From Tunicatimonas pelagia (GTDB lineage Bacteria; Bacteroidota; Bacteroidia; Cytophagales; Cyclobacteriaceae), in NCBI RefSeq assembly GCF_030506325.1, contig NZ_CP120683.1, positions 1,922,001 to 1,986,000 on the forward strand: a stretch of DNA of 64,000 nt. The letters run 5' to 3'. The notes under the pieces were generated by a model. It was not told the DNA's origin. It did not search any database and saw nothing but the letters and a program-made list of their open reading frames with translations. Shown here piece after piece: positions 57,001-64,000 of this stretch. Position numbers and translations under genes: made by a program. Position 1 is the stretch's first letter. Each line of letters begins with the position of its first letter.

Positions 57001-58106
57001 AGTCCGCCCCGCGGGCTGCCTACCCACACCGTACCGTCAGTAGCGATAGCAAAGGCATTTACCGCACGATTATCAGCCCCACCCGCCCCCGGGAGGGTAT
57101 AATGCTCAAACACCTGTTGGTTTTTTAGCAATAAATTGACTCCCCCGTGATAAGTGCCCACCCAGAGATTATCTTCTCGATCCCGATAGAGTGCCGTAAT
57201 TGACTGGTCTGACAGACCTTCATTACCTGCGGTGAATTCCCTCTGGTTGCCGGACTGGGTATTGACCTCCACCAATCCTTGGTTACTACCTACCCACAGT
57301 GTGCTGTCGTCGGTATATCTCAGGGTACGGACATGCTGGTATTGTTCTGCTAACGGCGTTGAAGACTGCCAAGTGGCTGTTTTCGGGTTAAACGTGGTGT
57401 ATCCGTAATCTTTAGTTGCTACCCAAAGTTGCCCGTCTTCCCGTTCCAGCAGATAGTTAATATGCATTTCGCTAAGATAGCGCGGTGCGAGTGCCAAAGA
57501 GAAGGCTTTCTTAGGATCTAGCATAAGCAATCCCTGTCGGCTTCCTACCCACAAGCGGCCTTGGCGGTTGACCAGCAACGATAATACGTGAAGCTCGTCC
57601 TGCGTGTCGGCAATGACTACTACTTGCTGGCTTCGTGGGTCGTAGCGGTATAAGCCTTGGTCTTTGTAACCAACCCACAGCCATCCGTGAGCGTCTTCTG
57701 TGATGGCTTTCACCTTGCCCTCGGGCAGAGACTTCACCTGGGTGAAAGAACCTTGTGAACTTGAATATCGGCTCAGGCCACTGGATGTCCCTACCCACAG
57801 ACTGTCTACCCCACCCATGTACAAGCAAGTGATGTGATCGTCGTGAAGGCTGGTTGTATCCTCATCCTGATACGCAAAAATGACCACTTCGTGACCGTCG
57901 TAGCGGTTAAGTCCGTGGTCGGTACCGATCCAAATAAATTCTTCCTCATCCTGAACAATACTACTTACCTTATTGTGCGAAAGGCCGTTTAGTACATTAA
58001 GGTGGTTGAAGTGTAGATGCGGCTGAGCTACTGCCCGCTGCGGTTCTGCCCCGAGAAAAAATATATAGAAGGCCAGTAATAGTAATCGCAGGTGTAGTTT
58101 CTCCAT
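54099..58106 (-). CDS. Hybrid two-component system regulator (HTCS)
   Basis: A 1335-aa one-protein sensor/regulator. After a signal peptide come two-component-regulator propeller repeats (e.g. VWIGTDHGLNRYDG, LWVGYKDQGLYRYD) to ~650, a Y_Y_Y domain (~690-760), one membrane helix (~775-795), a HisKA site with H826 in NVSHEIKTPLTL, an HATPase with GTGIGLAHV, a receiver with D1138 in IVSDVLMPKRDG, and a C-terminal AraC-type helix-turn-helix. Such proteins sense oligosaccharides in the periplasm and switch on their degradation locus. It sits in the middle of the lyase genes and is the natural regulator of the whole 43815-64000 region. Confidence 0.94.
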   Translation of the reverse strand: MEKLHLRLLLLAFYIFFLGAEPQRAVAQPHLHFNHLNVLNGLSHNKVSSIVQDEEEFIWIGTDHGLNRYDGHEVVIFAYQDEDTTSLHDDHITCLYMGGVDSLWVGTSSGLSRYSSSQGSFTQVKSLPEGKVKAITEDAHGWLWVGYKDQGLYRYDPRSQQVVVIADTQDELHVLSLLVNRQGRLWVGSRQGLLMLDPKKAFSLALAPRYLSEMHINYLLEREDGQLWVATKDYGYTTFNPKTATWQSSTPLAEQYQHVRTLRYTDDSTLWVGSNQGLVEVNTQSGNQREFTAGNEGLSDQSITALYRDREDNLWVGTYHGGVNLLLKNQQVFEHYTLPGAGGADNRAVNAFAIATDGTVWVGSPRGGLNQFDPQQKSLTSIVALLTNEQAHMIQHIKSLQTDTAGKVWIGTHRHGLFVYDPSKETLEKITLPPEVEHPGRPYSIKTLFSDHTGQLFVGLHQGGVGWINQATGATKWLGKEIDYQGVETIYRDAEGRLWIGTVSGLILINDIYRPQQHVTFANHPRDSTSISHNVIRAIFQDRQGQMWIGTEDGLNRYYPEDSTFTTYRGADGLPDKSVKSIVEDEEGYLWLGTAQGLCRFHPDQPSQRFYREDGLQSNQFLPAAALRVGASIYMGGVNGFNVFQPANLSRAVNPSPVILTTFKVNHHPTAIAGTNGRTQSVKAGDQVRLTHRQRMFSVEYRTIDFAYAAEREYFYRLEGFDRRWHKAGSERLATYTDVPPGQYVFKVKSSDHRSEPAGSVTTLGIYILPPWWKTWWANVAYVLLSAGAFYLIMRLHWKWQYEKKEKEKLFQLDMMKVHFIANVSHEIKTPLTLIKTPLDKMVKTGVADPEWLAVMQKNADHLHQLVDQLSDFRSIEVGTFRIEVGYGDMVTLAQDVVDSFRALAQERNINLLLEHSLFSHFGWFDENIVEKVLYNLLSNAFKFTEARGTVRVGLDVQPPEVASSGNQWITSTAWIHLSVQDTGIGIDEHSLPFVFDRFYRGLEGRRRRYEGTGIGLAHVRELVDLHQGVIHIESKPNHGTTVHLFLPTERNAYQPHEIKVVAKDVTPQWIPEVEVRTAADTRKKVIKPRLLIVEDNLDISRIIATEFEEDYVIYRAYDGEEGWNQAHQHVPDFIVSDVLMPKRDGIELCRQLKSHPVTNHIPVVLLTALNNHHHHRKGLEGGADDYISKPFSPDFLRMKVNNIVLTRQRLINKYQEGHYQSISEVATSEADRDFLNKAEQFVRNNLSDSSLSVDDLIKTLGVSRPVAFRKFRALLNETPNEFIKGIRLRKAAELILQQPDSLKEIAYEVGFNDPKYFSKCFKKFYGRLPSQFVQ

Positions 58107-58325
58107 AAATAGCCGTACTTATTGGTGAACAGGTTTTGACAAGAAAGCGACTTTCCATATGAATAGGGTGATTTTTAGAGCTTTTACCATGATGTCATAT
58201 GCCTAAAAATCAGTATTTGCGACTACTATGTTCTTATTTTTTTTACTTTACAACCTCGCCTTATTTTTCTGTATGCTTGTCATTATTCTGAAAGTTTACT
58301 AATGATCCGGAGCTGTCTGACACGG

Positions 58326-59996
58326 TTATTGTATAATGATACGGCGGCGTAACTCCGGCTGTTCGTCACTGACCAGTTTGATGATATACATACCAGGGCG
58401 CACCTCGCTAACATCCAGGGTAATGTCTCCTTCCACTTCTTTCTGCTGCAATACAGCCCGGCCGCTTAAAGTATACAGCGTGACATCATACTGTCCCACC
58501 CCTTCAATCAATAGCGTTTCAGTTGTAGGATTAGGATACGCTCGGAATGCTGAGTTGGCTACTATTGACTCGCTTTCTGGCATCTTTTTGGTCTCGCTTG
58601 CGGTTCGGCTACTGGTGTGGAACCAGCGGGGGCCTACTTCGTACCACTCCAGTTTAGCGGCTGCGGGGTTGCTAGTACTGATGTTTGATACCTTCTTTAT
58701 CTTTCGGGAAGGTATATTTTTTGTCAGCGTAGCATTTCCTGATCCTTCATTCGAGCCGGTAGCCCAATTAATACCCGAACTGTTTGAGTACTCTTGAACG
58801 TACATGGTTCCTCCGTTGGTCTTCACCCTATTTTTGTATATAATAATATCGCTTATCCTGTTTCCACCGTCGTTCGCTCCCACGTCTCCGATACGAATCC
58901 CCGATCTACTGCTGTTGATGACGAGGTTGTACTCAATAAGACAGTCTCTGGTATCGGAGTAGCCACCCCCATCTCCTCCCGGTAAACGGATACCGTAGCG
59001 GGCATTTTTCGAGTAGTTACTGGTAATCTTATGTCCTCTTCCATAAGCGCGAATACCGTCTCCCAACTGGTAGTTGCCCCGCACTTCGCAGTCGTTTCCG
59101 CCACGCAGCACAATCCCCATCCGGGGGGAATTGTACAGGGTAGTGTTGTAGCGAATTTTGTTCCCCGAGGTTTTGCTGGAGATCAACTCACTATCGGCCA
59201 TGTCGGCATCGGTCATGTTCTCAATCCGGTTATACTCTACTTTGGTATTCAAGTAGTTTCCGAACTGATCGGACGACTGACCGATTTGAATAGGCTCCTG
59301 TCCGTTAAAATCATTATCGTTTGTCGTACCGTTGATCCGGTTGCGGAAGATGCGGTTGCCCGAGTTGCTAGATTCGCCAATAACCCCGATACCTTGTCCC
59401 CGGATGTCCTCTAAATAGTTGTACCGTATCTGGTTGTTCTTGCTACTGTTTCCCATCAGTATGATGTGTCGGCGATAATTGTTTCCACACTTATAAAACG
59501 CACAGTCGGTGAGAATAGAATTATCAGATCCATTGAAGTAGACCACTCGGTTGTCACCGTTCATGTTTCGTACATCGTCAAAAACGAAGCCTTCTATTTT
59601 GACGCGGTTGCCCGTCACCATAAAGCCCGACTTTCCTTTAAACTTGACTTTGCCATTAGTTTGCGCCTTTATGCCGATGTATTTGGTAGACGTACCACTG
59701 CGCGATACCTTTAGGGTAAAATCATAATACGTGCCGTTTTGAATGATAATTCGATCACCCGGCTGAGCGATGTCTAATCTTTCTTGAGCTTTCTTTTGGG
59801 AGTTGACCGGATAATCCTTAGCGAGCGCTTCGCTGCAGTTAACCAAGCTAATGATCAGCAAAAGCCTCAAAAAAAGCGAGGTAGCAGTCGGTAGTCGTAA
59901 CGGCACGATAATACGAGAGAAAATAGGGAAGGATACCATGCTTAGTATGTTTAAGTGGAAAAAAATCGGTACGAACCGCTCTTGCGAATAAATCAC
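58326..59996 (-). CDS. PL6 family polysaccharide lyase with T9SS tail
   Basis: A 556-aa secreted PL6 enzyme. The signal segment lies at ~36-58 from the first ATG; a start at codon 20 (59939) gives a more usual leader. Catalytic K275 is in ELISSKTSGNKIRYN and R298 in IVLRGGNDC. The lyase part ends at ~465 (WYEVGPRWFH), followed by a linker and T9SS tail (~480-556, YPNPTTETLLIEGV, RRRIIIQ). It probably depolymerises alginate outside the cell. It starts 30 nt downstream of the tandem PL6 gene and is likely co-transcribed with it. Confidence 0.9.
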   Translation of the reverse strand: MIYSQERFVPIFFHLNILSMVSFPIFSRIIVPLRLPTATSLFLRLLLIISLVNCSEALAKDYPVNSQKKAQERLDIAQPGDRIIIQNGTYYDFTLKVSRSGTSTKYIGIKAQTNGKVKFKGKSGFMVTGNRVKIEGFVFDDVRNMNGDNRVVYFNGSDNSILTDCAFYKCGNNYRRHIILMGNSSKNNQIRYNYLEDIRGQGIGVIGESSNSGNRIFRNRINGTTNDNDFNGQEPIQIGQSSDQFGNYLNTKVEYNRIENMTDADMADSELISSKTSGNKIRYNTTLYNSPRMGIVLRGGNDCEVRGNYQLGDGIRAYGRGHKITSNYSKNARYGIRLPGGDGGGYSDTRDCLIEYNLVINSSRSGIRIGDVGANDGGNRISDIIIYKNRVKTNGGTMYVQEYSNSSGINWATGSNEGSGNATLTKNIPSRKIKKVSNISTSNPAAAKLEWYEVGPRWFHTSSRTASETKKMPESESIVANSAFRAYPNPTTETLLIEGVGQYDVTLYTLSGRAVLQQKEVEGDITLDVSEVRPGMYIIKLVSDEQPELRRRIIIQ

Positions 59997-60025
59997 TCAA
60001 CGTACTGTCCGTACCGATGCTATAG

Positions 60026-63000
60026 TTACTCTATAATCAGTCGCTGACGGAGATCGGGTTGGTTGTCACCGTGCAAGCGGATAATATATACTCCTGATTG
60101 CAGGTGCTGTACATCGATACCCGACTTTCCGTGCAAGTCCGAACGTTCTAACACCTGCTGTCCACTCAGATCGTAGACACTCAACGTGTAGGCTTCCGGT
60201 CCAAAAATGGTCAGGTGCTCGCTCACCGGATTAGGATACGTCTCGAAGGCGGTGGTTTGTTCGCTCACTTCCCAAGTACGTTCTGCGCTAGTGCCCTTCG
60301 TATTCTGATTAGCTATCCGCGCATTATCTGTACCACAACCAACGTTACCGAAGTTGAAGCTACCGTTGCACCATAGCCATTGACTGGGCGGCCCACAACT
60401 GCTGCGCACGGCCTCTTCGGCCTCTACGACAGTGCCACACACGGTGATCTTATCGACGATCAAGTTCTTGTCGCAACCGGCGGTAGTACCGTCGTTGGTA
60501 AAAAACACCTCGATCGTTCCGCCACTGTAGCCCTCGTAGGTGTAGTTGCTGAAGGTGGTCGACACGTTCATCCACGTCTTCACATCCTGACCGTCTATCT
60601 GGAGCACCATCGTTTCCAAACCACAGGTGCCTCGGGCCCGGATGGCTAAGGTTCCACTGTCAGGAGGATTGCCACATCCCACGTCGCCGAAGTCAAAGTT
60701 ACCATTGCACCATAGCCACTGGCTGGGAGGGCCACAGCTACTACGAATAGCGTTTTCTGCTTCCAGAACAGTTCCGCACACCGTAATTTTGTCGACGATC
60801 AGGTTTCGGTCGCAGCCTTTCTTCTTTTTGCCTTTCTTCTTACCCTTTTTCTCATCTACTCCATCGTTGGTAAAACGTACTTTAATCACCCCACCGGAGT
60901 AGCCATCGTAGGTATAATTAGTGAAGCTTGTGGCCACGTTAGTCCACGCCTGCACGTCCACCCCGTCAACTTCCAGTACCATCGTTTCTGATCCGCAAGA
61001 CCCTTTGGCTCGTATGACAATTGATCCAGAGGGGGGCGCTATTTCGCAATCCGCCACTTCGCCTTTTCCTCGGGGAGTATCCCCGTCTTTGGTGAGATAG
61101 AGTTTGTCGAGCTGGGATCCGTCTTCCCGATAGGCAATATCAATGGTGTTACTACCGGCGGTTAGATCGTAGTTGGCGTTACGGACCCACGACCATTCGG
61201 TAAACACCCCGGTGAACCAGATTTGCCAATCGCCGCCGTTCACCCGCACCCAAAATGAGTCATCGCTGTTGGAAGGGGTTAGCACCCGGCCCCACAGGGC
61301 GTACCGGCCAGCTTCCTCTACCTCTACGCTGTAGCTGATGCGATCTTCCGGGGCGGTAGGGGGCTCAGGCTGGCTAGTGTTGCCATCGGCGATCTCTACG
61401 TACTCTCCTCCCGAAGCATTGGGGTCTTCCTTCACTTCCCAGGTAGCCCCGATGGTGCCACAGGTTTCGGCCTCTAAAAAGATTCCTGGAGCATCGGAGC
61501 CTCCGCCACCATCACTGCCCAGCCAGTCAGGCCCTACCTCATCTTCCGTAAGGGGTACCAGATCAGTGGCTTCATTCACGTCACCTAGCACTACTCCGGA
61601 AGTAATGTTATCTGTCTTGAGCGTAGCACTGCCCTCGCCCACGTTGCCCGACCAGTTGATGTTGCCGTTGTTAGGCTCTTGCAAGAAAAACATAGTACCC
61701 TGATTGGCCTGCACCTCGTTGTCGCTGATGGTAATATCACTGATAAACGGTCCGCCTAGGTTCGCACCAGTATCACCAATGCGAATGCCTTCCCGCTCGC
61801 TGTTAACCACTAAGTTGCCTTCTACCGTGCAGTTGGTCGTCTCTGAGTACGAACCTGTGCTACCGCTGGCATCGCCGCCGGGTAATCGAACCCCGTAGCG
61901 AGCGTTCTCGCTATAGTTATTGCGGATGACGTGGCCGCTACCGTAGGCGCGAATGCTATTGCCACTGAGGTAGTTACTTTCTATCACACAATCTTCGCCA
62001 CCGCGCAGCACTAGCTCCATCCGGGGGGCGTTGTTCCGAGTGGTATTAAAGCGCAGGGTGTTGCCCGCGGTTTTATTAGAGATTAACTCGCTATCGGCTT
62101 TGTCCTCGTCGCTCATATTCTCAATGAGATTGAACTCTACTAGCGTGTTCAGATTATTGACGTACTGATCGGATGACTGGCCTAGCTGAATAGGTTCTTG
62201 ACCGTTGAACTCACCATCATCCTGCGTGCCGTTGATCCAGTTATGGTGAATGAAGTTGCCGGTATTATTGGCCTCCCCGATTACACCAATACCCTGTCCA
62301 ACAATATTTTCCAGATAGTTGTAGCTTACTTCGTTGTTAGCACTGCCCCCGGCCATCAACACAATGTGCCGGAAGCGGTCGTTACCGCAGGTGTAAAACG
62401 CACAATTCGTGAGCCTGGAATTGCTGGCCCCCTCAAAGCGTACCACCCGGCCTTCTTCGGCACTCATGCGGGGTACTTCGTTGAACACGAAGCCATCAAT
62501 CACCACATAGTCGCCAGTCACAAAGAAACCCGACAAGCCTGTAAAGGTAACCTCACCTCCCGTCTGGGCCCGTAGCAAAATAGCGTTTTCGCTGGTACCG
62601 CTGGTCGGGAGCGTAAGCATAAAGTCAGCGTAGTCGCCATTGGCAATGATAATCTCGTCGCCGGGTACGGCAGTATTCAGTATATCTTGGGCCTCGGCGG
62701 CACTACTTACGGTAAACGTGCCGGGTTCCCGGTCCTGACCCTCCCGCTGCCAGTCGGGACCCACATCATCCGACGTAAGTGGTACCAGATCAGTGGCGGT
62801 GCTGGCATCACCCAGGGCTACGCCCGAGGTAATATTATCCGTTTTAAGAGTAGCACTTCCTTCGCCCACATTGCCCGCCCAATTGATGTTGCCTCCGTTT
62901 TCTTCACGCAAAAAGAACATGGTGCCCTGGTCGGTGGTCACCTGATTACCGTCAATGGTTAGATCACGAATAAACGCCCCGCCTAGATTCTCGCCAGTGT

Positions 63001-64000
63001 CACCAATACGAATGCCCTCGCGTTCACTGCCAATGATGATGTTATTCTCTACTGTACAGTTGAAGGTTTCGGCGTACGAGCCAGTATTTCCTTCCGCGTT
63101 ACCACCGGGTAGCCGTACTCCGTAGCGGGCTCCTTCGGTGTAGTTGTTGCGGATGACGTGGCCGCTGCCGTAGGCGCGAATACCACTGGACTCCAGGTAA
63201 TTACTCTCTATGATACAATCTTCTCCACCACGCAGCACCAGCTCCATGCGGGTATCATTGTCCACGCAGGTATTGAAGCGAATGGTATTACCCCTAGTCT
63301 TGTTTGACACTAATTCACTATCAGCATCTCCCCGCATATTTTCAATCAGGTTGTACTCAACCAGGGTGCTAAGCAAATTGACGTATTGGTTAGATGACTG
63401 CCCCAGTTGGATCGGCTCTTGCCCGTTGAACTCGCCATCATTCTGCGTTCCGTTGATCCGGTTATGGTGAATGTGGTTACCACTATTCTCTTCCTCACCA
63501 GTCACCCCAATGCCTTGCCCGACGATGTTCTCTAAGTAATTGTAGCTGATTTCGTTGTTGGCACTACCACCAGACATCAATACAATATGACGGAAGCGGT
63601 CGTTACCGCAGGTGTAGAAAGCGCAGTTAGCCAGTTTAGAGTTACTAGAGCCCTCAAAGCGAACTACCCGCCCTTCGCTAGCACTCATCTGGGGGACATT
63701 CGTGAAGCGAAACCCATCGATGATAATGTGATCTCCGGTGACAAAGAAACCCGAAGTATCCGTCAGGTTTACGCCCCCACCGGTTTCGGCTCGTAGGGTG
63801 ATAGGGTTATCACTGGTACCGCTGGTAGATAGGGTGAGCATGAAGCCAGTGTAGTCGCCATCTCCGATAATAATTACATCGCCCGGTACGGCATTATCCA
63901 GCAGTTGCTGGGCTTCGGACTGGGAGTTAGTTTGGTAAGTAGCACTGTATCCGGTCAAAAAAGAGAACGACAGCAACAGCGCAAACCAAACGGTTAGCAC
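60026..64000 (-). CDS. Tandem double PL6 lyase with CBM and T9SS domains (5' end at window edge)
   Basis: At least 1324 aa, open to the last base, so the start codon may lie outside the window; a GTG at 63998-64000 is the first possible start seen and the visible signal peptide (LTVWFALLLSFSFLTGYSA) is nearly complete. Two full PL6 domains follow in tandem: ~20-420 (K234, R257) and ~428-828 (K643, R666). Then a CBM6/35-like module (~838-985), two CBM60-like modules (~992-1110 and ~1116-1223) and a T9SS tail (~1253-1324). Both active sites look intact. The first CBM60-like module carries a lysine-rich insertion at residues 1051-1061. It should be the largest extracellular alginate-type lyase of the locus. 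Confidence 0.9.
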   Translation of the reverse strand: MLTVWFALLLSFSFLTGYSATYQTNSQSEAQQLLDNAVPGDVIIIGDGDYTGFMLTLSTSGTSDNPITLRAETGGGVNLTDTSGFFVTGDHIIIDGFRFTNVPQMSASEGRVVRFEGSSNSKLANCAFYTCGNDRFRHIVLMSGGSANNEISYNYLENIVGQGIGVTGEEENSGNHIHHNRINGTQNDGEFNGQEPIQLGQSSNQYVNLLSTLVEYNLIENMRGDADSELVSNKTRGNTIRFNTCVDNDTRMELVLRGGEDCIIESNYLESSGIRAYGSGHVIRNNYTEGARYGVRLPGGNAEGNTGSYAETFNCTVENNIIIGSEREGIRIGDTGENLGGAFIRDLTIDGNQVTTDQGTMFFLREENGGNINWAGNVGEGSATLKTDNITSGVALGDASTATDLVPLTSDDVGPDWQREGQDREPGTFTVSSAAEAQDILNTAVPGDEIIIANGDYADFMLTLPTSGTSENAILLRAQTGGEVTFTGLSGFFVTGDYVVIDGFVFNEVPRMSAEEGRVVRFEGASNSRLTNCAFYTCGNDRFRHIVLMAGGSANNEVSYNYLENIVGQGIGVIGEANNTGNFIHHNWINGTQDDGEFNGQEPIQLGQSSDQYVNNLNTLVEFNLIENMSDEDKADSELISNKTAGNTLRFNTTRNNAPRMELVLRGGEDCVIESNYLSGNSIRAYGSGHVIRNNYSENARYGVRLPGGDASGSTGSYSETTNCTVEGNLVVNSEREGIRIGDTGANLGGPFISDITISDNEVQANQGTMFFLQEPNNGNINWSGNVGEGSATLKTDNITSGVVLGDVNEATDLVPLTEDEVGPDWLGSDGGGGSDAPGIFLEAETCGTIGATWEVKEDPNASGGEYVEIADGNTSQPEPPTAPEDRISYSVEVEEAGRYALWGRVLTPSNSDDSFWVRVNGGDWQIWFTGVFTEWSWVRNANYDLTAGSNTIDIAYREDGSQLDKLYLTKDGDTPRGKGEVADCEIAPPSGSIVIRAKGSCGSETMVLEVDGVDVQAWTNVATSFTNYTYDGYSGGVIKVRFTNDGVDEKKGKKKGKKKKGCDRNLIVDKITVCGTVLEAENAIRSSCGPPSQWLWCNGNFDFGDVGCGNPPDSGTLAIRARGTCGLETMVLQIDGQDVKTWMNVSTTFSNYTYEGYSGGTIEVFFTNDGTTAGCDKNLIVDKITVCGTVVEAEEAVRSSCGPPSQWLWCNGSFNFGNVGCGTDNARIANQNTKGTSAERTWEVSEQTTAFETYPNPVSEHLTIFGPEAYTLSVYDLSGQQVLERSDLHGKSGIDVQHLQSGVYIIRLHGDNQPDLRQRLIIE
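61515..63945 (-). repeat. Internal tandem duplication of the PL6 domain
   Basis: Residues ~20-420 and ~428-828 of the double lyase align along their full length with long identical blocks (CAFYTCGNDRFRHIVLM, NYLENIVGQGIGV, MELVLRGGEDC, GEGSATLKTDNITSGV), and the DNA is visibly similar too. The copies differ at scattered sites, for example around the loop after NLIENM. This is a within-gene duplication of about 1.2 kb per unit. Confidence 0.85.

Overview
The window comes from a member of the Bacteroidota, most likely a marine Cytophagales-type bacterium. The evidence is a SusC/SusD pair with an ECF sigma/FecR switch, C-terminal type IX secretion (T9SS) sorting domains on secreted enzymes, a hybrid two-component regulator, ASPIC/UnbV FG-GAP lipoproteins and a Bacteroidetes-type Tra conjugation apparatus. 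No rRNA, tRNA or CRISPR array was seen. Species cannot be named from this sequence alone.

Region 1 (1-10970) is a defence island, by eye more AT-rich than what follows. A type II CBASS operon (SAVED-nuclease effector Cap4, cut by the window edge; CD-NTase; E1/E2 ligase Cap2; JAMM protease Cap3) is followed after 18 nt by a 1419-aa nuclease-STAND NTPase resembling Avs proteins. A convergent AbiEi/AbiEii toxin-antitoxin pair shares its last four bases (CTAG) with the STAND gene. A small zinc-ribbon gene lies at 11100-11273.

Region 2 (11720-23407, + strand) is a type IV secretion module of a conjugative element: a small membrane protein, TraE, TraF, TraG, TraJ, TraK, TraN, TraM, three tandem paralogous secreted coiled-coil proteins, a lipoprotein, a PH-domain membrane protein and a hydrophilic protein. 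No relaxase, coupling protein or integrase is visible, so the element is incomplete here or extends upstream of position 1. The defence genes look like its cargo.

Region 3 (23681-37436, - strand) is one probable transcription unit: ECF sigma factor, FecR anti-sigma, SusC, SusD and two very large ASPIC/UnbV lipoproteins. It is a nutrient-uptake locus with transenvelope signalling.

Region 4 (37761-43687) holds an Nramp-related transporter coupled to mannose-6-phosphate isomerase, a gene remnant, an AraC regulator with an MDR oxidoreductase, and an intact IS5-type insertion sequence.

Region 5 (43815-64000) is a polyuronate/cell-wall degradation locus: three PL6 genes (one with two PL6 domains in tandem), a heparinase-I-type lyase, a GH9 cellulase, a beta-helix/ricin-lectin protein, a DUF1961 protein and a hybrid two-component regulator. 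Most of the enzymes carry T9SS tails, and several carry repeated CBM60-like modules. Together they fit extracellular attack on alginate-rich (brown-algal type) cell walls. No SusC/SusD pair lies inside this block.
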